Assembly: GCF_000808535.1 (NCBI RefSeq)
Contig: NZ_JWLV01000022.1
Location: 17,597-81,596 of the forward strand
DNA: 64,000 nucleotides
Source: Vibrio sinaloensis
GTDB taxonomy: Bacteria; Pseudomonadota; Gammaproteobacteria; Enterobacterales; Vibrionaceae
Direction: 5' to 3'
Program-made: the position numbers and the translations under genes
The notes under the pieces: model-generated
Databases searched by the model: none
Told to the model about the DNA's origin: nothing
Seen by the model: only the letters and a program-made list of their open reading frames with translations
In this document: positions 54,164 through 64,000 of the stretch, piece by piece
Numbering within the stretch: the first letter of the stretch is position 1
Layout: each line of letters starts with the position of its first letter

Positions 54164-54940
54164 ATGAGAAAGCTAATTTTTGCTGTTGGTCTTTGGTTAC
54201 TCGCGCTTACTCAGTTGGCTTATGCGGATAGCCGATTACACGAAATACTAGAGAATGGTGTGTTACGTGTTGGCACCACTGGAGACTGGAATCCAATGAC
54301 AATGAAAGATCCCGCGACGAACAGTTACCGTGGGTTCGATATTGATGTGACCACAGAGTTAGCAAAAGATTTGGGTGTTGAGGTGGAGTTTGTCGCTACC
54401 GATTGGAAAACGCTCGTGAATGGGATTACTGCGAACAAATATGACATCACCGGCAGTGCATCGTTAAATATGTCTCGAGCGAAGGTGGCGGGTTATAGCC
54501 AACCATATTTCTACCTCGCGTTTGTACCAGTGGTGCAAAAGAAAGATTTGGCGAAATTCTCTGACTGGGCTGATTTCGATAAGCCGGATGTAAAAGTGGC
54601 TGCAACGCTTGGTACTGTACAAGAAAAAATGGTCAAAGACTTCTTCCCATCTGCGCAACACATTGTGATTGAAGCGCCTGCTCGTGATTTCCAAGAACTG
54701 CTTGCCCGTCGAGCTGATGTTTCCGTTACCTCAAATGTAGAAGCCGCAACGCTGGTGGAAAAGTTTAAGCAGTTGGCTATTGTGCCGGTGAAAGAACCAC
54801 GCAAACCAACGCCAATTGCCATGTTGTTACCGCAAGATGACCAAGTATGGATCAACTACATTAACCACTGGGTTGAACTGAAAAAAACGCAAGGCTTCTT
54901 CAAGCAAACCGCCAAAAATTGGGGCTTAAAGAGTATGTAA
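54164..54940 (+). CDS. PheC-like periplasmic binding protein (cyclohexadienyl dehydratase-related)
   Basis: 258-residue secreted protein with a signal peptide (cleavage near AYADS). It reads like P. aeruginosa cyclohexadienyl dehydratase PheC, itself derived from amino acid binding proteins: SRLHEILENGVLRVGTTGDW, YRGFDIDVTTELAKDLG, and a C-terminal WVELKKTQGFF. The Glu that acts as general acid in PheC appears to be kept as E193 (NVEA). It could be a transport protein for the divergent permease or a periplasmic prephenate/arogenate dehydratase. The permease next door favours transport. Confidence 0.75.
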   Translation: MRKLIFAVGLWLLALTQLAYADSRLHEILENGVLRVGTTGDWNPMTMKDPATNSYRGFDIDVTTELAKDLGVEVEFVATDWKTLVNGITANKYDITGSASLNMSRAKVAGYSQPYFYLAFVPVVQKKDLAKFSDWADFDKPDVKVAATLGTVQEKMVKDFFPSAQHIVIEAPARDFQELLARRADVSVTSNVEAATLVEKFKQLAIVPVKEPRKPTPIAMLLPQDDQVWINYINHWVELKKTQGFFKQTAKNWGLKSM

Positions 54941-54958
54941 CGTCTCTAATTGAGATAG

Positions 54959-54982
54959 AGAGCCGCACAACAGCGGCTCTTA
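54959..54982. terminator. Probable terminator between the PheC-like gene and punC
   Basis: AGAGCCGC-ACAACA-GCGGCTCT inverted repeat between convergent genes; the T-run is weak. Confidence 0.6.
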
Positions 54983-54992
54983 CGATTAAAAA

Positions 54993-56201
54993 TTAGAGTT
55001 CCTCTTCACTCACGACGCGAGCATTATCAGGCGTTGTGAAGTGCTGAGAGAGTTCTCGATTTGACAGGATATAACCCACCCATAGTCCACCCATACAGAT
55101 GATGATTGCAACGCCTGTGACCATCTGAGCTTGGCTTGCCATCGCGGCAACAAGTGCACTTGAAAGGCTGCTCACGGTAATTTGTAGGCTGTTTTGTAGA
55201 CCAGCAGCCGTCGCTGGGCTTTGTTTCGCACTTGCTAATGCACGGTTTACCACGATTGGGTACAGCGCACCATTCGCTACCGCAATCAAGCAGAAAGGCG
55301 CTAGGATTGGCCAGATTGATGTTAGTTGCCACTGTGAAGCGAGGAAAATAAGCAGAGCAGCAACGCTGAACAGACCTATCAGTTGGCGCAGCACTTTCTC
55401 ATCGCCAAACTTGCGTACGCCCACCTTACCCAAGTAACCACCTAGCATGAAGGCGATGGTTTGTGGGATAAAACTCAAACCAATGTCCTTCGCTTCGTAG
55501 CCCAGTTGCGCCATGATTTCTGGCATTCCGGTCAGGTAAGCAAAGAACGCCGCAGAGGCGGTGGCGAACATCAACACGTTACCAAGGTACGTTTTAGAGC
55601 CGAGTAGCGCCTTAATGTCTGACGATATGCTGGTTTGCTTTGATTCTACTTCTTCATTGTTTTGTGCCATCGTCGCTATAACTAGCATGATGCCCATTAG
55701 CGTGAGCGCAATAAAAATACTGCTCCAGCCAAAATTATCGGCGAGAAGCACGCCTAATTGTGGGGCCAATGCGGGGGACAACGCGACTAATGGCATGATG
55801 GTAGCAAAAATTTGTTGGCTACTGCTCGAGTAACGCTTAATGACCATCGCTTGCCAGATAACAGCTGGCGCGCACACACCGATCGCTTGGACAAAGCGCA
55901 ATGTGAGAAGTTGCCACACTTGGTCACTGTAAGCCAAGCCAAATGAAGCAACGGTGAATAGTGTTAGACCCGCCGCCAGAGTATTTCTATGACCAAATTT
56001 ATCCGAAGCTAGACCCCATAAGAGTTGGCCAAGTGCCATACCCACTAAGAATACAGTAAGAGATAGGGCGATTTGCTCTGGCCCTGTAGCAAAATCTATC
56101 TCCATCGCTTTAAATGCAGGCAAATACATATCAGTAGCAATGAAGCCGAGCATAGATAAAAGAGCTAAGTAAAAAAGTTGTAATTTTGAAATATTCATCA
56201 T
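54993..56201 (-). CDS. punC: Purine nucleoside transporter PunC (YdhC, Bcr/CflA-type MFS)
   Basis: Twelve-helix major facilitator, about 402 residues. The opening helix LSMLGFIATDMYLPAFKAM, RFVQAVGVCAPAVIWQAMV, and IPQTIAFMLGGYLG agree with E. coli PunC. PunC exports or imports purine nucleosides; in E. coli it allows growth on adenosine and related compounds. The start is at 56201 or the next codon (MMNISK); a longer frame to 56279 lacks family support. Divergent from the punR regulator, as in E. coli. Confidence 0.85.
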   Translation of the reverse strand: MMNISKLQLFYLALLSMLGFIATDMYLPAFKAMEIDFATGPEQIALSLTVFLVGMALGQLLWGLASDKFGHRNTLAAGLTLFTVASFGLAYSDQVWQLLTLRFVQAIGVCAPAVIWQAMVIKRYSSSSQQIFATIMPLVALSPALAPQLGVLLADNFGWSSIFIALTLMGIMLVIATMAQNNEEVESKQTSISSDIKALLGSKTYLGNVLMFATASAAFFAYLTGMPEIMAQLGYEAKDIGLSFIPQTIAFMLGGYLGKVGVRKFGDEKVLRQLIGLFSVAALLIFLASQWQLTSIWPILAPFCLIAVANGALYPIVVNRALASAKQSPATAAGLQNSLQITVSSLSSALVAAMASQAQMVTGVAIIICMGGLWVGYILSNRELSQHFTTPDNARVVSEEEL

Positions 56202-56339
56202 TTTTCCATTCAAAATAATTGATAGATAGTTATCAGCCGGCGCCAACCTTTTTATTAACTTGAGTAGTCTATTCTTCACTTTTAATAAAATAAAACGCTA
56301 AAATTTGCAGTTATCAATCAAAAAAATTGAAAGGTGGTT

Positions 56340-57248
56340 ATGAGTGCTTTTTCCCAATCGTCCCTAGAGCTGGTGGACACCGTTGCGCGGCTAGAGAGTT
56401 TTACCGCTGCCGCTGAGGTATTACATAAAGTACCTTCTGCCATCAGTTATAGCATTCGGCAAATAGAACAAGAGTTGGATGTGGTTTTGTTTAAGCGACT
56501 GCCTAGAAAGGTAGAGCTGACTCCTGCGGGAGAGCTTTTCCTTACTCAAGCTAGAACGATGCTTAGGCAGATGGAAGAGGTAAAAGCCCAGACTCGACGG
56601 GTAGCTCAAGGGTGGAAGAAAACACTTAAGTTGACGCTGGATAATGTGGTTAAGCTGGAGCGGCTCAAGCCTCTTATTGAAGATTTCTATCAAACGTTTC
56701 CCAATGCGGAGCTGCAGATCAATATGGAAGTGTTTAATGGCTCGTGGGAGGCTATTTCACAGGGGCGTGCCGATATTGTCGTTGGCGCGACATCGGCCAT
56801 TCCAGTCGGTGGAGACTTTGAAGTCAAAGCCATGGGTCTCTTGGATTGGACGTTTGTTATGTCATCAAGCCATGCCTGTGTTAAACAGCAGCACCTAACA
56901 GAAGAGTTTGTCAGCCAATTCCCTGCAATTTGTTTAGATGATACCTCGAGTGTGCTACCAAAGCGTCACACCGTTCATTATCCAAAGCAGCGTCGATTGT
57001 TATTGCCGAACTGGTATAGCGCTATTGAATGCTTAAAGCATGGTGTCGGGGTGGGTTATATGCCGCGCCATATCGCGCAGCCGTTGATCACTGAAGGCGT
57101 TTTGGTCGAGAAAATTCTTCCTGAAGATAAGCCGCTGAGCCACTGTTGTTTAGTTTGGCGCAAAGATGAAAACCACAAGATGATTCAATGGATGGTCGAT
57201 TATTTGGGTTCGAGTGATCAGCTTTATCAAGATTGGTTGCAAGCGTAA
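56340..57248 (+). CDS. punR: LysR-family activator PunR (YdhB)
   Basis: 302-residue LTTR that in E. coli activates punC. N-terminal HTH (VARLESFTAAAEVLHKVPSAISYSIRQ) and effector domain with the distinctive VFNGSWEAISQGRADIVVGATSAIPVGG, which I recall in near-identical form from E. coli YdhB. The ATG at 56340 has AAGG five bases upstream; a GTG two codons earlier is possible. It shares a 138-bp intergenic region with punC. Confidence 0.88.
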   Translation: MSAFSQSSLELVDTVARLESFTAAAEVLHKVPSAISYSIRQIEQELDVVLFKRLPRKVELTPAGELFLTQARTMLRQMEEVKAQTRRVAQGWKKTLKLTLDNVVKLERLKPLIEDFYQTFPNAELQINMEVFNGSWEAISQGRADIVVGATSAIPVGGDFEVKAMGLLDWTFVMSSSHACVKQQHLTEEFVSQFPAICLDDTSSVLPKRHTVHYPKQRRLLLPNWYSAIECLKHGVGVGYMPRHIAQPLITEGVLVEKILPEDKPLSHCCLVWRKDENHKMIQWMVDYLGSSDQLYQDWLQA

Positions 57249-57251
57249 TGA

Positions 57252-57279
57252 AAAGCGCCAGTGTGGACTGGCGCTTTGA
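57252..57279. terminator. Terminator between punR and fadA
   Basis: AAAGCGCCAGT-GTGG-ACTGGCGCTTT; convergent genes share it. Confidence 0.87.
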
Positions 57280-57302
57280 TTACAAAAATATAGCTTGGCT
57301 TA

Positions 57303-60664
<3,362 letters not shown>

Positions 60665-60755
60665 TGTCTATCTCCATGACATACAATCTTGGATTGTGTG
60701 TTCACCTGTCACATAAGGCTGGTAACAGGCAAGCAGGAAAGCTGTTATATTTTTA

Positions 60756-60771
60756 ATCTGGTTTGACCAGT
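60756..60771. promoter_or_regulatory. FadR operator of fadBA
   Basis: ATCTGGTTTGACCAGT, a dyad (CTGGT...ACCAG) that differs only at the centre and the last base from the E. coli fadB site ATCTGGTACGACCAGA. FadR without acyl-CoA would repress fadBA here. Confidence 0.78.
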
Positions 60772-60914
60772 GAGGTTAGTTTGGATCGGTCTCTGGTTAA
60801 ATTCAATACATTTTTTAAACAAGTGTTTAACATTGTGCGCTGGTGCAGATCAAGGGCGACGAGTAAAGAGTGGTCGTGATAGACTCAAATGATCTGAGAA
60901 AACCTAGCGTTATT

Positions 60915-61538
60915 ATGAACGACACACCTTATTTAATACCTTCTGAGCCTTGTCAGTATGAAGAGGAAATAAAGAAAAGCGTCTTTATTACCTACTTAGC
61001 TCACACGCCAAATATTGATGCAGCGAAAGCTTTTGTCGAAAAAATAAAAAACAAACATTCAGACGCTCGCCATAATTGTTGGGGATTCGTTGCCGGGCGA
61101 CCAGAAGATTCCATGCAGTGGGGCTTCAGTGATGATGGGGAACCCTCAGGAACGGCAGGTAAACCGATTCTTGCTCAGTTGTCTGGCTCCGGGGTTGGTG
61201 AGATTACAGCGGTAGTCACTCGTTACTCTGGTGGTATTAAGCTCGGTACAGGTGGCTTGGTCAAAGCTTATGGCGGCGGCGTGCAACAAGCGCTCAAGCT
61301 GCTTCAAACAATTGAGAAAAAAATAACCGCACAATTGCAACTAGAGTTAGACTATGGGTTTATGCCTATTGCTCAGTCCCTCATCGGCCAATTTGAAGGC
61401 CATGAAATATCGGCAGAGTATAGTGACCAAGTGCGAATGGTGGTTGAAATTGAGCGCAGACATGTCGCAGATTTCACCCAGAGCGTAATCAATAAAAGTG
61501 GTGCAAAAGCACATGTTACCCCTCTGAAGGGACAATAA
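60915..61538 (+). CDS. yigZ: YigZ/IMPACT-family protein
   Basis: 207 residues: N-terminal UPF0029/IMPACT domain (GWRF-like block DARHNCWGFVAGRPEDSMQ, then DDGEPSGTAGKPIL and YSGGIKLGTGGLVKAYG) and a small C-terminal ferredoxin-like domain (DUF1949). In eukaryotes IMPACT modulates GCN2; the bacterial role is unsettled. The start at 60915 (MNDTPYLIPS) fits the family; a longer frame from 60870 is rejected. E. coli has pepQ-yigZ-trkH-hemG-rrsA; here pepQ is missing. Confidence 0.93.
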   Translation: MNDTPYLIPSEPCQYEEEIKKSVFITYLAHTPNIDAAKAFVEKIKNKHSDARHNCWGFVAGRPEDSMQWGFSDDGEPSGTAGKPILAQLSGSGVGEITAVVTRYSGGIKLGTGGLVKAYGGGVQQALKLLQTIEKKITAQLQLELDYGFMPIAQSLIGQFEGHEISAEYSDQVRMVVEIERRHVADFTQSVINKSGAKAHVTPLKGQ

Positions 61539-61580
61539 ATACTAGGAAGTTGGAAGCTCTGCTTCATTCATTAATCACAC

Positions 61581-63038
61581 ATGCAATTTCGTTCAATTAT
61601 TCGCATTGTCGGGCTACTGCTCGCCCTTTTTAGTGTCTCCATGCTTGCGCCCGCTTTGGTTGCGCTTATTTATCGTGATGGCGCGGGGGTTGCGTTTGTT
61701 ACTACTTTTTTCGTACTGCTATTTTGTGGTGCAGTATGTTGGTTCCCCAATCGTCGCTTTAAGCACGAATTAAAAGCTCGAGATGGCTTTTTGATCGTCG
61801 TCCTGTTTTGGACTGTACTTGGTAGTGCCGGCTCTATTCCCTTTTTACTTTCAGACAACCCAAATATTTCGGTAACCGATGCGTTCTTTGAATCCTTTTC
61901 TGCCTTAACAACCACTGGTGCTACAGTGATTGTTGGTTTGGATGATTTGCCAAAAGCGATCTTGTTCTATCGCCAGTTTCTGCAATGGTTTGGTGGTATG
62001 GGCATCATCGTTCTTGCCGTTGCCATCCTTCCAGTCTTAGGTATCGGTGGTATGCAGCTTTACCGCGCAGAAATCCCTGGTCCGGTAAAAGACTCCAAGA
62101 TGACTCCTAGGATTGCTGAGACAGCAAAAGCGCTTTGGTATATCTATCTGAGTTTGACTCTGGCCTGCGCTGGTGCGTTTTGGCTAGCGGGCATGACCCC
62201 GTTCGATGCGATTAGTCATAGTTTCTCTACTATCGCAATTGGTGGCTTCTCCACACACGATGCGAGTATGGGCTACTTTGATAGCTACGCCATTAACATG
62301 ATTACCGTTGTCTTCTTGTTGATCTCGGCATGTAACTATTCTTTGCACTTCGCCGCGTTTGCATCTGGTGGTGTACATCCTAAATACTATTGGAAAGATC
62401 CAGAGTTTCGCGCCTTTCTATTCATTCAAGCGATCTTGTTTGTTGTATGTTTTTTAGTGCTGTTGAATCACCACTCTTATGACTCGGTGTACGACGCGTT
62501 TGACCAAGCGCTATTCCAAACTGTTTCCATATCAACTACAGCGGGTTTTACCACAACAGGTTTCTCTGATTGGCCATTGTTCTTACCAGTGTTGCTATTG
62601 TTCTCTTCTTTTATCGGTGGTTGTGCTGGCTCGACAGGTGGTGGCATGAAAGTGATCCGTATTCTGCTACTGACCTTACAAGGTGCTCGTGAGCTGAAGC
62701 GTTTGGTTCACCCGCGTGCGGTTTATACCATCAAAGTGGGTGGTACCGCCTTGTCACAGCGTGTTGTTGATGCGGTTTGGGGATTCTTCTCTGCTTATGC
62801 GCTAGTGTTCGTGGTTTGTATGCTAGCGTTAATCGCGACGGGTATTGATGAACTGAGCGCTTTCTCTGCGGTCGCAGCGACATTGAACAATTTAGGCCCT
62901 GGTTTAGGTGAGGTGGCGCTTCATTTTGGTGATATTAATGACAAAGCAAAGTGGGTGTTGATCGTATCCATGCTGTTTGGTCGTCTAGAAGTGTTCACTC
63001 TTCTTATACTACTCACGCCTACGTTTTGGCGGAGTTAA
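61581..63038 (+). CDS. trkH: Trk system potassium uptake protein TrkH
   Basis: K+ channel-like translocating subunit that works with the cytosolic gate TrkA. 485 residues with four M1-P-M2 repeats. The filter loops read TTTGATV, STIAIGGFS, TTAGFTTTGFS and TLNNLGPG, each with the central Gly. Long cytosolic loop with RAVYTIKVGG. The hemG TTG follows nine bases after its stop. Confidence 0.96.
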   Translation: MQFRSIIRIVGLLLALFSVSMLAPALVALIYRDGAGVAFVTTFFVLLFCGAVCWFPNRRFKHELKARDGFLIVVLFWTVLGSAGSIPFLLSDNPNISVTDAFFESFSALTTTGATVIVGLDDLPKAILFYRQFLQWFGGMGIIVLAVAILPVLGIGGMQLYRAEIPGPVKDSKMTPRIAETAKALWYIYLSLTLACAGAFWLAGMTPFDAISHSFSTIAIGGFSTHDASMGYFDSYAINMITVVFLLISACNYSLHFAAFASGGVHPKYYWKDPEFRAFLFIQAILFVVCFLVLLNHHSYDSVYDAFDQALFQTVSISTTAGFTTTGFSDWPLFLPVLLLFSSFIGGCAGSTGGGMKVIRILLLTLQGARELKRLVHPRAVYTIKVGGTALSQRVVDAVWGFFSAYALVFVVCMLALIATGIDELSAFSAVAATLNNLGPGLGEVALHFGDINDKAKWVLIVSMLFGRLEVFTLLILLTPTFWRS

Positions 63039-63047
63039 GGAACAATT

Positions 63048-63575
63048 TTGGCTAAAGCACTATTTTTATACTCTTCTCGTGAAGGGCAGACAAAAAAAAT
63101 TCTTAATTATATAGAAGAACAACTCACAGACTTCGAGTGTGAGCTGGTGGACCTACATACTGTCCCAACAGTCGACTTCAGTCATTACGACAGGATCTTG
63201 ATTGGGGCCTCTATTCGTTATGGTCATCTTAATAAGAAACTGTATAGCTTTATCGATCAAAACTTAGAGCAGTTGAAACAACATAAAGTAGCCTTCTTTT
63301 GCGTCAACTTAACTGCTCGTAAAGAAGAGCAGGGAAAAGATACGCCTGAAGGCAGTGCGTATATTCGTACATTCTTGAAAAAATCACCCTGGCATCCTGA
63401 GCTTATCGGTGTGTTTGCTGGTGCTCTCTATTATCCTCGCTATGGTCTATTCGATAAAATGATGATTAAGCTGATCATGACCCTGACTGGTGGAGAGACA
63501 GATACAACAAAAGAAGTGGAGTACACCAACTGGGAAAAAGTTGCCTTGTTTAGCCAAAAGTTTGTAGATTTGTAA
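63048..63575 (+). CDS. hemG: Menaquinone-dependent protoporphyrinogen IX dehydrogenase HemG
   Basis: Flavodoxin-like FMN enzyme at the membrane that oxidises protoporphyrinogen IX to protoporphyrin IX with respiratory quinones in haem synthesis. 175 residues. FMN phosphate loop YSSREGQTKKIL; the long insert RKEEQGKDTPEGSAYIR is typical of HemG over plain flavodoxins. TTG start with AAGGAA upstream. It lies directly before an rRNA operon, as in E. coli. Confidence 0.95.
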   Translation: MAKALFLYSSREGQTKKILNYIEEQLTDFECELVDLHTVPTVDFSHYDRILIGASIRYGHLNKKLYSFIDQNLEQLKQHKVAFFCVNLTARKEEQGKDTPEGSAYIRTFLKKSPWHPELIGVFAGALYYPRYGLFDKMMIKLIMTLTGGETDTTKEVEYTNWEKVALFSQKFVDL

Positions 63576-63654
63576 TCATAAGGTGTGTTTTTAGCTGTTT
63601 TGGCTTAATTATTGACCGAACAGTTAAAAAGTTAGAAAAAAAGGCAAAAAGGGG

Positions 63655-63682
63655 TTGCCAAGATAATTCCGATCCCTATAAT
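63655..63682 (+). promoter_or_regulatory. rRNA operon promoter P1
   Basis: TTGCCA (63655-63660), 16-bp spacer, TATAAT (63677-63682). A-rich UP-like sequence precedes it (63615-63650). Followed by a GC-rich discriminator (GCCACCTCGCTG), as in growth-rate-regulated rrn promoters. Confidence 0.85.
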
Positions 63683-63784
63683 GCCACCTCGCTGACACGG
63701 CAACGCTTCAAAAGAAACGTTAAGCCAGCTAGCAAGGTCAATTAGCCAAGCGGAAACGCTTGATAAAAAGTTTGAAAAAAGTGG

Positions 63785-63812
63785 TTGACACTAAACTTTA
63801 TCTCGCTAAAAT
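63785..63812 (+). promoter_or_regulatory. rRNA operon promoter P2
   Basis: TTGACA (63785-63790), 16-bp spacer, TAAAAT (63807-63812), 130 bp after P1. Confidence 0.8.
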
Positions 63813-64000
63813 GGCCGTCCGATTTGAGCGAAGCTCAAGCGGAAAGCTCTTTAACAATATAAACCTATCAATCTGTGTGGGCACTCGTTGATGATAATCC
63901 AATTAGATACTTCGGTATCAAATTAGGTTTCAATGAAACGAAGTGACCATTGAATCGAAAGATTCAGCACAGTCAATTCAAACATTACTTATGTAATGTT
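63813..64000 (+). other. 16S rRNA leader of an rrn operon (gene itself outside the window)
   Basis: Contains a boxA-type antitermination site (GCTCTTTAACAAT, 63846-63858) and a hairpin GATACTTCGGTATC (63906-63919). The mature 16S start is not reached by base 64000. Confidence 0.85.

Noticed and set aside
63843..64000. Start of the 16S rRNA gene inside the window
   Set aside because: The conserved opening of mature 16S rRNA (GAGTTTGATC) is not present before base 64000.

Overview
This window is a stretch of a Vibrio primary chromosome (chromosome 1) that contains the replication origin. Three things support this: the gene order mioC-oriC-mnmG-rsmG-parAB-atpIBEFHAGDC-glmU on one side and mnmE-yidC-yidD-rnpA-rpmH...dnaA-dnaN-recF-gyrB on the other; marine/Vibrio-type genes (a chitooligosaccharide-binding protein, MneA, a DUF2860-like protein); and protein sequences that read as Vibrionaceae. 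The species cannot be fixed from the sequence alone. No insertion sequence, prophage, integron cassette, tRNA or CRISPR array was seen. The window opens inside ccoG and closes in the leader of a ribosomal RNA operon, before the 16S gene.

Layout. 1-6.5 kb: the end of ccoG, then srkA-dsbA (+), a YihG-like acyltransferase (-), a DUF2860-like secreted protein (+) and comM (-). 6.6-13.3 kb: a complete ilvGMEDA operon behind an attenuator with a leader peptide rich in Ile, Leu and Val. 13.4-20.8 kb: a more variable segment holding acuI, an orphan LysR regulator, two small membrane proteins, tusA, an OpgC-type membrane protein with a small lipoprotein, a solitary chitooligosaccharide-binding protein (CBP) and mneA under a yybP-ykoY manganese riboswitch. 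21-25.5 kb: glyQS and avtA. 25.6-32.7 kb (-): ibpA, then the operon dnaA-dnaN-recF-gyrB, with a 540-bp non-coding stretch between gyrB and ibpA that holds a palindromic element, a terminator, three copies of a decamer and a heat-shock promoter. 33.1-35.4 kb: a polar amino acid ABC transporter.

35.4-40.4 kb: rpmH-rnpA-yidD-yidC, mnmE, mioC and oriC. 40.4-44.6 kb: mnmG-rsmG-parA-parB. 44.6-51.8 kb: the nine-gene F1Fo ATP synthase operon, preceded by a perfect FNR-type dyad. 51.9-57.3 kb: glmU, a split ABC system (permease with a lipobox; divergent PheC-like binding protein; no ATPase) and the divergent purine nucleoside pair punC/punR. 57.3-64 kb: fadBA with a FadR operator, yigZ, trkH, hemG and two tandem rRNA promoters.

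Most of the window is housekeeping: replication start and segregation, membrane protein insertion, translation, energy conversion and branched-chain amino acid synthesis. The less ordinary material is regulatory (riboswitch, RNA-thermometer candidate, decamer array, FNR dyad, palindromic element) and in orphan binding proteins (CBP paralog, PheC-like protein). Family assignments rest on reading the translations and on remembered family members; no database search was possible.
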